Shown here: positions 8,557-18,400 of the stretch, in pieces
How the letters are laid out: each line of letters begins with the position of its first letter
Position numbering within the stretch: position 1 is the stretch's first letter
NCBI GenBank assembly: GCA_947449315.1
Contig: CANFRC010000008.1
Span: 62,001 to 126,000 of the forward strand
Source of the DNA: Bacteroidota bacterium
GTDB lineage: Bacteria > Bacteroidota > Bacteroidia > 2-12-FULL-35-15
DNA: 64,000 nucleotides
Reading direction: 5' to 3'
The notes under the pieces: model-generated
Seen by the model: only the letters and a program-made list of their open reading frames with translations
What the model was told of the DNA's origin: nothing
Databases searched by the model: none
Made by a program: the position numbers and the translations under genes

Positions 8557-9714
8557 ATGAAAGATTCATCAAAATTTGGCTTTGGAACAAAAGCGATACA
8601 TGCAGGTCAGGAGCCTGATCCAACAACTGGAGCAATCATGACTCCAATTTACCAAACCTCTACCTACTGGCAAGAAAGTCCAGGAAACCACAAAGGATAT
8701 GCGTATGCTCGAGGTAAAAACCCAACACGTTCTGCATTAGAAAAATGTTTGGCCGAATTGGAAGGAGCGAAACACGCATTGTGCTTTTCAAGTGGTATGG
8801 GTGCAATTGATGCGGTCATGAAATTATTGCGTCCTGGAGATGAAGTAATCACAGGTGATGATTTGTATGGCGGAAGTTATAGGATGTTCACAAAGGTATT
8901 CGCACCATTTGGTATCAAATTTCATTTCATTGATATGAAAGATGTAAACAACATCAAAAAATATATCAATGCAAATACAAAAATGATCTGGCTGGAAACA
9001 CCTACTAATCCTACTATGCAAATTGTAGACATTGAAGCATGTGCTAAAATTGCAAAAGAAAATAAATTAATCTGTGCTGTCGACAACACCTTTGCTTCTC
9101 CTTATTTACAAAACCCGTTAGCCTTAGGAGCTGATATTGTCATGCATTCGGCAACAAAATATTTAGGAGGTCATAGCGATGTCATTATGGGTGCTTTGTG
9201 TGTGACCGATGAAAACCTTTATACACAACTAGCCTTCATTCATAACAGTTGTGGTGCAACGCCAGGACCAATGGATAGCTTCCTTGTTTTGCGCGGACTG
9301 AAAACCTTACACATCCGCATGGAGCGTCATTGTTTTAACGGACGTAAAATTGCGGAATTCTTAAAGACACACCCTAAGATTGATAACCTCTACTGGCCAG
9401 GGTTTCCTGACAGTCACAACCACGACATTGCTAAAAAGCAAATGAAGGATTTTGGCGGCATGATCTCTTTCTCATTAAAAGGAAACAAACAAGAAGATGC
9501 TTTTAAAATTGCTTCCAGCATGAAAGTTTTCTCTTTGGCTGAATCATTGGGCGGAGTGGAATCCTTAATTAATCACCCTGCAACAATGACACATGCTTCT
9601 ATTCCAAAAGAAGAAAGAGATAAGGCAGGAGTGGTTGAATCCTTGTTGCGTTTAAGCGTAGGTATCGAGAACATTGAAGACTTGATAGCAGATCTGAAAC
9701 AAGCATTGGCATAA
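8557..9714 (+). CDS. PLP-dependent trans-sulfuration enzyme (cystathionine gamma-synthase/lyase type)
   Basis: 385-aa Cys/Met metabolism PLP enzyme. The PLP lysine is K201 in SATKYLGGHSD; the aspartate that pairs with the pyridine nitrogen is D176 in VDNTFASP. YARGKNPTR (about residues 50-58) is the substrate and PLP-phosphate region contributed across the dimer. The C-terminus SVGIENIEDLIADL is typical. Gamma-synthase, gamma-lyase and beta-lyase members cannot be separated safely by eye. The start at ATG 8557 gives the usual N-terminus (FGTKAIHAGQEPDP). It has its own terminator, so it is probably monocistronic. Confidence 0.9.
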   Translation: MKDSSKFGFGTKAIHAGQEPDPTTGAIMTPIYQTSTYWQESPGNHKGYAYARGKNPTRSALEKCLAELEGAKHALCFSSGMGAIDAVMKLLRPGDEVITGDDLYGGSYRMFTKVFAPFGIKFHFIDMKDVNNIKKYINANTKMIWLETPTNPTMQIVDIEACAKIAKENKLICAVDNTFASPYLQNPLALGADIVMHSATKYLGGHSDVIMGALCVTDENLYTQLAFIHNSCGATPGPMDSFLVLRGLKTLHIRMERHCFNGRKIAEFLKTHPKIDNLYWPGFPDSHNHDIAKKQMKDFGGMISFSLKGNKQEDAFKIASSMKVFSLAESLGGVESLINHPATMTHASIPKEERDKAGVVESLLRLSVGIENIEDLIADLKQALA

Positions 9715-9734
9715 GCCAAATTTCAACTGATTTT

Positions 9735-9770
9735 AAAAAAGCAAGAGACCTAAATTCTCTTGCTTTTTTT
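9735..9770 (+). terminator. Rho-independent terminator after PLP enzyme
   Basis: Stem GCAAGAG (9741-9747) with CTCTTGC (9757-9763), extended by an A-run on the left and seven Ts on the right, 20 bases past the stop codon. Confidence 0.85.
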
Positions 9771-9810
9771 GTTTTCATTGATTATCTTTATAACCCTAAA
9801 AAAATCATTG

Positions 9811-10554
9811 GTGAATTATTATTACATAACAGGTACAAGTCGGGGAATTGGAAAAGCATTTTCAGAACAGTTATTGGAAGATCCTTCTAATAATGTGATT
9901 GGATTATCGCGCCAAAACACCATTGAACATGGAAATTATAGGCATTTCTACCTTGATCTGACTGATGTGAAAGCAATCGCGGATTTCAAATTTGAATTGC
10001 ATGCAAATGCTAAAAAAATATATCTAATCAACAATGCAGGGGACCTAGGATTCATTAAACCAATTGGTAAACATAGTGCTGATACAATCATCAGGAATTA
10101 CACGCTTAATTTAATTTCACCAAGTGTGTTAACAAATTCCTTTATTGATTGTTATAATACAACTGAAGCTGAAAAAGTGATCATAAATATAAGTTCAGGC
10201 GCAGGCAAAAACCCAATTGACGGTTGGGCTAGTTATTGCGCATCAAAAGCAGGGATAGATATGTTCAGCAGAGTGGTTGATGCTGAACAAAAAATTAAAA
10301 TAGAACATGCAAAAGAAAGTATTCATCAAGGATTTAAAATATTTTCGATCGCTCCTGGAGTTGTGAATACAAAAATGCAAACAGACATCAGAAGTGCTAA
10401 TAAGGAAAATTTTAGTCGATTGGAAGACTTTATTGGATATCAATCGAATAACCAACTTGCCGAGCCAGACGCTGTTGCAATGAAATACATAAATTTATTT
10501 TCTAACTTAAATAATATAAAAGATGTTGTATCATCTATTAAAGATTACGAATAA
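9811..10554 (+). CDS. Short-chain dehydrogenase/reductase
   Basis: 247-aa Rossmann-fold NAD(P)-dependent oxidoreductase. Motifs in order: TGTSRGIG (cofactor-binding glycines, right at the N-terminus), NNAG, the catalytic Ser in NISSGAG, YCASK (catalytic Tyr and Lys), and IAPGVVNTKM. The layout resembles the sepiapterin-reductase branch, but the substrate cannot be told. I choose GTG 9811 (adjacent TTG 9808 also possible), because the longer reading frame from 9760 begins inside the upstream terminator and adds a hydrophobic stretch foreign to the family. The M43 protease gene follows 36 bases later on the same strand. Confidence 0.85.
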   Translation: MNYYYITGTSRGIGKAFSEQLLEDPSNNVIGLSRQNTIEHGNYRHFYLDLTDVKAIADFKFELHANAKKIYLINNAGDLGFIKPIGKHSADTIIRNYTLNLISPSVLTNSFIDCYNTTEAEKVIINISSGAGKNPIDGWASYCASKAGIDMFSRVVDAEQKIKIEHAKESIHQGFKIFSIAPGVVNTKMQTDIRSANKENFSRLEDFIGYQSNNQLAEPDAVAMKYINLFSNLNNIKDVVSSIKDYE

Positions 10555-10590
10555 ATCTCTCTAACAATCAATAAAATCAAACAAAAAGCT

Positions 10591-12762
10591 ATGAATACAC
10601 CTTACAAAATAATTTTAGCCGGATTAATATCCCTTTGTTCTTTCAATGCAGGTCTTGCACAAGATGTAAAAATGTGCGGAACATATGAAATGACAAAAAA
10701 GTTACTCGATACTAATCCTGAATTGAGAAAAGAATATTTGGAAGGTCTTAAAAAAGATGATGAAGCGGATAAAGCAGCATTTGCAAACGGATATAAAACA
10801 GGTGAAGGCAAATCAATGCTTACACTTTATACTATTCCGGTTGTATTTCACATCCTTCATCTTGGTGGAACTGAAAATATCAGCGATGCTCAGATAAAAG
10901 ATGAAATTACAATCCTAAATAATGATTTCCGTAAATTAAATGCAGATATATCTGCGGTAGTTCCTGCATTTACTTCTGTTGCTGCTGATTGTGAAATTGA
11001 ATTCCGCTTAGCTCAAAAAGATCCTAGTGGTAATTGTACGAACGGGATCGATCGTATTTATTCAACAGAAACAAATATCGGTGACGACGGTTCTAAATTA
11101 AATCAGTGGCCGCGCAATCAGTATTTGAATATATGGGTTGTTAAAGCAATTTCCAGCGGAGCTGCTGGATATGCCTATACTCCGGGATCTGTTGCTGGTG
11201 GAGGATCTGCAGCAAACGATGGGATCGTTATCTTATCTACTTACGTTGGAAGTATTGGAACCGGACATGTTGCTACATCTCGTGCATTAACTCATGAGAT
11301 CGGACATTATTTAAATCTACAACATACCTGGGGCCCTACAAATCAACCGGGGTGTGATGGAACAGCAACATTAACAACAGATCCTTGCTGGAGCCCAGGA
11401 CCGTTTCCAGCGGCAGGACCAATTGATAACTGCTCGTATGATGATGGTGTAACAGATACACCTAACACTCGCGGATGGACAAGTTGTAATCTTACAGGAA
11501 ATACCTGCGGTGCGTTGGACAATGTTCAAAATTATATGGATTACTCGTATTGCTCTAATATGTATACCACAGGACAAAAAACCAGAATGCGCTCGGCCTT
11601 AACAAGCACTACTGCATCGAGAAATAATTTATGGACAGCAGCTAACTTAACTGCTACAGGATTAAGTACCCCATCTGTTCTTTGCCTTGCTGATTTTCAA
11701 TCAAGCAAAACAACAAATACCGTTTGTCAGGGAGACAGTTTAACATTCACAGATCTTTCCTGGAATGGTAATCCTACAAGCTGGAGCTGGACATTCGGAG
11801 GTGGAACACCTGCAACATCAACTGATTCAATGCCTACGATTATTTATAATACGCCGGGAGTTTATAATGTTTCTATGACAGTATCAAACGCTTCAGGTTC
11901 TGTGAGTGCAACCAAAACCGGGTACATTACTGTTTATCCAAATACAGCAACCTATGCGGCTCCATTCTATTCCGAAGGATTTGAAGGAAGTGCAATTCCG
12001 AATGTTGACTGGAATGTAAACAATGCAAATTCAGGTACTAATACCTGGACACAAACATCTACTGCTGCTGCTACAGGAACAAAATCGGTGAGCATCATCA
12101 ATGCCTCTACCTATGATGGAATGGTAGATGAGTTGATAAGTCCGCCAATTAATATGACTGCTATAACAGGATCATCTCCAACGCTAACATTCAAAGTTGC
12201 TCATGCACAAAAAACATCTACCTCTTCAGATAAGTTACAGGTTTATGTATCTACAAATTGTGCACAAACTTGGATCTTAAGAAAAACGATTTCCGGAGTA
12301 TCTCTTTCTACGGCAGGAGTAGTAAGCACTTCTTTTGTTCCAACAGCAAGTCAGTGGGCAACACAAAGTATAAATCTTACAGGATACGCAGGTGTCTCAA
12401 GTCTTTTTGTTATGTTCCGCTTTACAAGTAATGCAGGAAATAATATTTATCTGGATGATATAAATATTGCAGGTACATTAGGGGTTCAGGATGAAATTTC
12501 TAGCAATCTGAATTTCAATGTTTATCCTAATCCTGCCGAAGATAATACCGTAATTGCATTCACGCTATTAGAGAACAACAAAACGGATATTTCTATTTGT
12601 GATGTAGTTGGTCGTAAAATTGCAATCGTTTATTCCGGTGAGCTAGGTGCAGGTGAGCATCAATACACAATCGCAGACAATGCAAAATTATCGGCGGGAG
12701 TTTATTTTGTAAAACTAACAGTAGCAGGCGAAAGCTTCACGAAGAAATTGATTGTGAACTAA
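10591..12762 (+). CDS. Secreted M43-family metalloprotease with PKD and T9SS sorting domain
   Basis: 723-aa exported zinc protease. Order: signal peptide (1-23, ending GLAQ); propeptide-like region; catalytic domain with the metzincin zinc motif HEIGHYLNLQH (H235, E236, H239, H245) and a downstream NYMDYSYC Met-turn; PKD domain (about 375-450, with WSWTFGGGTPATS); a MAM/jelly-roll-like segment (about 460-630); and a T9SS type A C-terminal domain (FNVYPNPAEDNT to KLIVN). The pappalysin/cytophagalysin family cleaves proteins outside the cell, so extracellular protein degradation is likely. The C-terminal domain marks it for type IX secretion and surface attachment or release. Confidence 0.92.
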   Translation: MNTPYKIILAGLISLCSFNAGLAQDVKMCGTYEMTKKLLDTNPELRKEYLEGLKKDDEADKAAFANGYKTGEGKSMLTLYTIPVVFHILHLGGTENISDAQIKDEITILNNDFRKLNADISAVVPAFTSVAADCEIEFRLAQKDPSGNCTNGIDRIYSTETNIGDDGSKLNQWPRNQYLNIWVVKAISSGAAGYAYTPGSVAGGGSAANDGIVILSTYVGSIGTGHVATSRALTHEIGHYLNLQHTWGPTNQPGCDGTATLTTDPCWSPGPFPAAGPIDNCSYDDGVTDTPNTRGWTSCNLTGNTCGALDNVQNYMDYSYCSNMYTTGQKTRMRSALTSTTASRNNLWTAANLTATGLSTPSVLCLADFQSSKTTNTVCQGDSLTFTDLSWNGNPTSWSWTFGGGTPATSTDSMPTIIYNTPGVYNVSMTVSNASGSVSATKTGYITVYPNTATYAAPFYSEGFEGSAIPNVDWNVNNANSGTNTWTQTSTAAATGTKSVSIINASTYDGMVDELISPPINMTAITGSSPTLTFKVAHAQKTSTSSDKLQVYVSTNCAQTWILRKTISGVSLSTAGVVSTSFVPTASQWATQSINLTGYAGVSSLFVMFRFTSNAGNNIYLDDINIAGTLGVQDEISSNLNFNVYPNPAEDNTVIAFTLLENNKTDISICDVVGRKIAIVYSGELGAGEHQYTIADNAKLSAGVYFVKLTVAGESFTKKLIVN

Positions 12763-13138
12763 TAGAAAACAAAGAATCTCTGTTTTCAGTATTCGCTTCG
12801 ATGCGGGAAGTTGTTTTTTCATCAAACGTGTTAGAAAAAACTATTGCATCCCATTAACATTTTCAATATAATTCAAAAAGTTTGCTTTATTTTTTGAAAC
12901 AACTACTTTTAACAAAGTAGTTGTTTCAACTGAATAAGGAATTTAACAAAAAATAGTTTGCGCTTTCTTATCATTGATAGGAGGATTAGAATCTGGTCTG
13001 TCCTACTTAGATTCGGAAGGAAGCACAAGAAATGAACGCTACTGAAATAGCAAACTAAGATGCGAAAGGATTGTTTTTAAAAGTTGTGAAAAAATGAGGC
13101 TGGTAAATTCGAGGACTATTTTTTAATTTGAAGCTGCA
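12763..13138. other. Intergenic region with two hairpins, no gene seen
   Basis: 376 bases between the protease gene and the end of dxs. A weak hairpin (GAAAACA with TGTTTTC, 12765-12787) follows the protease stop and may act in termination, though it lacks a good T-run. A much stronger hairpin lies at 12896-12927. No reading frame with a start and coding character was found on either strand. Confidence 0.6.
12896..12927. repeat. 14-bp perfect inverted repeat
   Basis: GAAACAACTACTTT, a four-base loop TAAC, then AAAGTAGTTGTTTC. The pairing is perfect, but no T-run follows on either strand, so it is not a standard intrinsic terminator. It may be an mRNA-end stabiliser, a protein site or a remnant. 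Confidence 0.6.
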
Positions 13139-15070
13139 CTATCCAACCATTGTATTCTGTTTCATACCAACCATTTCAACGGCAGTTTTAATAATACTAT
13201 CTGTATCGAATCCGCACTCTATTTGAAGCTCCAGTTGTTCGCCATGCTCAATGAATTTATCAGGAATACCCAATCGTTTTATATGGCAATTGTAATTATT
13301 GTCAGCCATAAATTCTATGACAGCACTTCCCATACCTCCCATGATGCAACCATCTTCAACAGTAATTACTTTGGTGTGTTTTGCAAAAACCTCATGTAAT
13401 AATTGTTCATCGATTGGTTTTACAAAACGCATATCATAATGAGCCGCTTTGATACCAGATTCTTCTAACTTTTTGCAGGCCTCTACCGCATAATTACCAA
13501 TATGTCCGATCGTTAAAATGGCAATATCATCTCCGTTCTGAATTCTGCGCCCAGTGCCAATCTTTACTTTCTGAAAAGGTGTTTTCCAATCTTTCATGAC
13601 ACCATTTCCTCTAGGATAACGGATGGAGAAAGGGCCTGCATTTTCAGATAATTGAGCTGTGTACATTAAGTTACGCAACTCTTCTTCATTCATCGGAGCA
13701 GAAACAACCATATTGGGAATACAACGGAAATAAGCCAAATCGTATGCTCCATGATGTGTAGGACCATCAGCGCCCGCAAAACCGCCTCTGTCCAAACAAA
13801 ATACAACATGTAAATTTTGCAAGGCGACATCATGCACTACTTGATCGTAGGCACGTTGCATAAAAGAGGAGTAGATATTACAAAATGGAACTAATCCTTG
13901 GGTCGCTAATCCGGCAGAAAAAGTTACCGCGTGCTGCTCAGCAATTCCAACATCGAAGGCTCTGTCCGGCATTGCTTTCATCATGATGTTCAAAGAACAT
14001 CCGGAAGGCATTGCAGGAGTAATGCCCATAATCTTGGAATTTTTTTCTGCTAATTCCACAATTGAATAACCAAAAACATCCTGGTATTTCGGTGGCTGCG
14101 GCTCCTTTGGTACTATCTTTATGATCTCTCCTGTATCTTTATTGAAAAGTCCTGGAGCGTGCCAAACTGTTTGATTTCCTTCTTCCGAAAATTTATACCC
14201 TTTTCCTTTTTGTGTTAAGCAATGTAAAATTTTTGGTCCCGGAATATCTTTCAGATCCTGCAACACTTTTGTCAATCGTTCTACATCATGTCCGTCAACA
14301 GGTCCAAAATAACGGAACTTCAATGACTCAAATAAATTGCTTTGTTTTAATAACGAAGATTTAATTCCATTCTCAATTTTAGACACGATCTCCTGCGCAT
14401 TGGGTCCGAACTTACTTATTTTTCCCAGCAGATTCCAGATTTCATCTTTTACTTTATTGTAAGTATGTGACGTAGTGATGTCTGTTAAATATTCTTTTAA
14501 AGCACCCACATTCGGATCGATGCTCATACAGTTATCATTCAGAACAACCAATAGATTAGAATTTGTTATTCCAGCATGATTGAGTGCTTCAAATGCTTGT
14601 CCGGCAGTCATGGCGCCATCACCGATAACGGCAATATGCTGTCGTTCTTTTTCACCTTTATAAGCAGAAGCAACTGCCATTCCTAAAGCCGCACCAATGG
14701 AAGTAGATGAATGCCCTACACCAAAAGTATCGTATTCACTCTCTGAACGTTTTGGGAAACCGCTTATTCCTTTATAAACACGATTGGTATCAAATACTTT
14801 TCTTCTTCCGGTAAGAATTTTATGGCCGTAAGCCTGATGACCTACATCCCACACCAATTGATCATAAGGCGTATTAAAAACATAATGCAAGGCAACAGTT
14901 AATTCAACTACACCCAGACTAGCTCCGAAGTGGCCGCCTTTCTGGGAAACAACATCAATGATAAATTGTCTGAGTTCATTACTGACTTCCGGTAGCTGAT
15001 CTTCTTTCAGCTTCCTAAGATCTGCGGGAAATTCAATTTTATCGAGAAGCTTACCTGCTTTAAATTCCAT
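13139..15070 (-). CDS. dxs: 1-deoxy-D-xylulose-5-phosphate synthase
   Basis: First enzyme of the non-mevalonate isoprenoid pathway: pyruvate plus glyceraldehyde 3-phosphate gives DXP, with thiamine diphosphate. 643 aa, full length. The ThDP/Mg motif runs from GDGAMTAG (150-157) to NDN (178-180). VWDVGHQAYGHK (about 73-84) and DRGGFAGADGPTHHG are characteristic transketolase-family segments. The second half holds the pyrimidine-binding and C-terminal transketolase domains. ATG 15070 is preceded by a good -7 promoter element. Confidence 0.97.
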   Translation of the reverse strand: MEFKAGKLLDKIEFPADLRKLKEDQLPEVSNELRQFIIDVVSQKGGHFGASLGVVELTVALHYVFNTPYDQLVWDVGHQAYGHKILTGRRKVFDTNRVYKGISGFPKRSESEYDTFGVGHSSTSIGAALGMAVASAYKGEKERQHIAVIGDGAMTAGQAFEALNHAGITNSNLLVVLNDNCMSIDPNVGALKEYLTDITTSHTYNKVKDEIWNLLGKISKFGPNAQEIVSKIENGIKSSLLKQSNLFESLKFRYFGPVDGHDVERLTKVLQDLKDIPGPKILHCLTQKGKGYKFSEEGNQTVWHAPGLFNKDTGEIIKIVPKEPQPPKYQDVFGYSIVELAEKNSKIMGITPAMPSGCSLNIMMKAMPDRAFDVGIAEQHAVTFSAGLATQGLVPFCNIYSSFMQRAYDQVVHDVALQNLHVVFCLDRGGFAGADGPTHHGAYDLAYFRCIPNMVVSAPMNEEELRNLMYTAQLSENAGPFSIRYPRGNGVMKDWKTPFQKVKIGTGRRIQNGDDIAILTIGHIGNYAVEACKKLEESGIKAAHYDMRFVKPIDEQLLHEVFAKHTKVITVEDGCIMGGMGSAVIEFMADNNYNCHIKRLGIPDKFIEHGEQLELQIECGFDTDSIIKTAVEMVGMKQNTMVG

Positions 15071-15097
15071 TCCTTGGGGATACTTTTTTATTAATCA

Positions 15098-15105
15098 CAA
15101 AGATA
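15098..15105 (-). promoter_or_regulatory. Candidate -7 element of dxs
   Basis: On the minus strand the bases read TATCTTTG, a perfect fit to the Bacteroidota -7 consensus TAnnTTTG, 28 bases upstream of the dxs ATG. No clear -33 TTTG stands at the proper distance. Confidence 0.45.
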
Positions 15106-15214
15106 AAATAATTTCCAATACCGTATTTTAACAATTGATTAACATCTAAAGATACCATTTGTTGTGTTACCACTCCATTTTTTGATCTTTTAACAAGTCC
15201 GAATGAGAAGAAGC

Positions 15215-15400
15215 TTATTTTTCCTTTTCAGAAAGATCAGGAAGGAAGAAAAGGATAAATGTGGCAATCACAGGCAATAGCAAGCCAATAAAGAACCATC
15301 GTTTAGGGTCTCGGCCCATTCGTTTTGCAAGTCGGGATGTAATGATAGGAATGCTTAAGAGAAATAGAATTCCAATAGAAAAGAAAATAGCGGCTCCCAT
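15215..15400 (-). CDS. Small two-helix membrane protein of unknown function
   Basis: 61 aa with two hydrophobic segments (about residues 3-20 and 35-53). They are joined by a basic cytoplasmic-type loop, SRLAKRMGRDPKRWFF, and a charged tail, DLSEKEK, follows. The loop with Gly-Arg-Asp and an aromatic pair before a Gly-rich helix (FIGLLLPVI) resembles many small bacterial membrane proteins annotated as hypothetical. A purine-rich stretch precedes the ATG. It lies between dxs and the efflux operon terminator, so it is probably transcribed by itself. I do not recognise a function. Confidence 0.6.
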   Translation of the reverse strand: MGAAIFFSIGILFLLSIPIITSRLAKRMGRDPKRWFFIGLLLPVIATFILFFLPDLSEKEK

Positions 15401-15446
15401 TCTTTTTTACTAATTTTTGATTTGCCTTTTTGTATTTAAGATATAA

Positions 15447-15477
15447 AAAAGCGTTCCAGAATGCCCGGAACGCTTTT
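15447..15477 (-). terminator. Terminator of the RND efflux operon
   Basis: Perfect 11-bp stem AAAAGCGTTCC / GGAACGCTTTT with a nine-base loop. It lies 5 bases beyond the stop of the RND pump gene, and the T-run extends on the minus strand. Confidence 0.88.
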
Positions 15478-15481
15478 AATA

Positions 15482-18400
15482 TTAATAATCTAGATCTCCG
15501 TAATCCAATTTTATCCCTCTTAAATACATCACAAAACGTGTTATTAAGATGAAGAACGGAACATACATCACAACATTGGGTAATCCAAAATATTGTAAGA
15601 TAATCGCAGATTTTCGTTTCAAACGTTCTGCAATCAGATACATTGCAGGTACTAACAACAGTGTTAAAAATGTTGCGAAAGAAAGGCCAAAGATCATCGT
15701 CCAAGATAAAGGCCCCCAGAACACCACGTTGTCTCCTCCAAAATAAATGTGAGGATTGCCATGTGAAAGGAGTGTTTCAAAATCGATATTCAATCCAACT
15801 GCTAAAGGTATCAATCCAAGAATTGCTGCTGTTGCGGTTAAGATCACCGGAGTCATACGCGTACGACCTGCATTAACGGTTGCGTCCCACAAACTTTTTC
15901 CATCGGCACGTTCCATCTCGGCAAATTCTACCAACAATATTCCGTTCCTTACTACAATCCCTGCTAATGCAATTACTCCAACACCTGTCATCACGATACT
16001 CATATCCATCTTGAATAAAGCGGTACCAATTAAAACTCCGATGATACTAAAGAAGATCTCTGTTAAAATGATAAATGGTTTTCCAATAGAGTTAAACTGA
16101 GTAACCAGAATCAAAAGGATCAAGCCAAGAGATAGCAACATGGCATTGCCAAGAAATGCGCCTGTCTCCGCTTGCTCTTCTTGCTGACCAGTCATTTTTA
16201 TCTCCACATTTCCTTTTGCAACGTAGCCTTTCATCGCTTTTTCAACTGCCGCAGCAACTTCATTTTCATTATTTCCTGCCGTCACATTCGAACCCAATGT
16301 GATCACACGTTTTTGCATCTTACGTTTAATGCCGCCATACGTGTTGCTATATTCAACAGATGCGAAAGCAGACAAAGGAACACTTCTTAAGATACCTCCC
16401 ATGTTCATATCACGGAACGTGATCTTCAAATTTCTTAAGGCTTCAATATTATTTCGTTGATCATACATATAGCGAAGCTGAATAGGATATTCATCATTGT
16501 CATCACGAAATTTACTCACCTCAGCACCAAAAACAGCATTACGAATCTCCATACCAATACTTCCGGTAGAAATACCTTCTCGATTTGCACGCTCTCTATC
16601 GATATTAAAAACTATTTCGGGTTTGTTACTTTCAAAATCGGATTTTAAATTTTCAACTCCGGTAATTTTTTGTTCATCTAAATAACGTTTCAATTGTGTT
16701 GCATTATATACAAGCTCATCAAAATCATCTCCTTTTACTTCAATATTAATTGGCTTAGAAACAGGAGGCCCAGCTTGTTCTTTGTTGACGTTTATCTCCG
16801 CTCCTGGAATATTCCAATCTAATTTTTGCAGGCTTGTTAAAATCTCTCCAGTAGATGCGCCATGACGTTCAGAAAAATCTACAAAGGAGATCGCAATCTT
16901 TCCTTTATTCGGATAATCACTTTGATCCTGATCCTGAGGATCGGTAGTTCCTTTAGTAACATTGGTGATCACCGATTTTACAATCTTATTTGAATCACCT
17001 AATACTGAATTTACTTTTTGTTCCACCTGCATCATCACTTTATTTGTTTTGGCAGGATCGGTACCTACAGGTAATTTCACATATACATATACGAAGTTCG
17101 GATCTCCTTGCGGGAAGAACACCACCTTTGGGCTGCGCAAAGCGAAAAAGACAATTGCAAAAACAAACAATACCAAAGTGCTGGCAAGAGCCATCCAAGG
17201 ACGATTTAAAAAGCGGAATAATAATTTTGTATAACGATCCTGAAAGGCAGGCCAAATTTTTGTTTGAAATTTTTCAATCACTTTGTGCAACCAAAAACGG
17301 TGAAGCAACATAAAGAAAGCAAAAAACAAAACCAGATTTCCAAACGAGGAATGTCCCATCAAATGAGCAATTACAGATGCAACGACATATAACAATAATT
17401 GAATTTTTGCAAGCTTAGTCAGTTTACCATATTTCGCTTTTTCTTCTTCATGTGTTTTCATAAAATCAACAGCAAAAACAGGATTGATAATATAAGCAAC
17501 TAATAAAGAAGCGAGCAAAGTAATGATCAAAGTGATGGGCAAAAAGAACATAAATTTACCGATGATACCTGTCCAAAATGCAAGTGGGATAAAGGGCGCC
17601 AGCGTAGTAAGTGTTCCACTTAATACGGGAAGAAACACTTCTCCTGCAGCCATTTTTGCAGCCACTTTAATGTTACGTTTTCCGTTATCAAAAAGTCGGT
17701 GTGTATTTTCAATAACAACAATCGCATCATCTACTACAATTCCGAGAGCCAACAAAAATGCAAATAGCACAATCATATTTAATGTAAATCCAATACTCGG
17801 CATAAACAAGAAAGCGATGAACATGGATAATGGAACCGATGCCGCCACAAATATGGCATTAGTAACACCCATAAAGAACATTAAAATAAAAGTCACCAAA
17901 ATAAATCCGATGATAATCGTATTGATAAGATCATGCAGGGTGCTTCTTGATTTTTCTGACTGATCACCGGTAACTGTAACTTTCAGGTCTTTAGGAAAAT
18001 CTTTTACCTTCATATCTGCAATGATCTCATTGATCTTGTCGGAAGCTTCGATCAGGTTTTCTCCAGAACGTTTTATAATGTTCAGCGTTATTACGTTCTT
18101 TCCTTCCAAACGAGCATAACTCTCTTGCTCTTTATTGCCATCTACAACTTCTGCAATATCTTTCAAATACATTTTTGCACCAGAACCCGAGGTGATCACA
18201 AGATTTTTTATTTCTTCCACTGATTTAAATTCAGCTTTCACGGAAAGGTTTCTTTTCATCCCATCCATTGGAACCAAACCACCGGAAATATTCATGTTCT
18301 CGTATTGAACGGCTCTTTGAATGTCACTCAAAGCGAAATTTGCAGCCTGAAGTTTATACATATCCACATTGATCTGAATTTCTCTTTCAAGATCTCCAAC

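Noticed and set aside
12763-13138. Remnant gene between protease and dxs
   Set aside because: No frame on either strand of useful length shows similarity to a family I know.
17523-17963. 146-aa open frame antisense to the RND pump gene
   Set aside because: It mirrors a well-conserved coding region, has no start signal, and its composition (many N, T and I) is that of a reverse-strand shadow.
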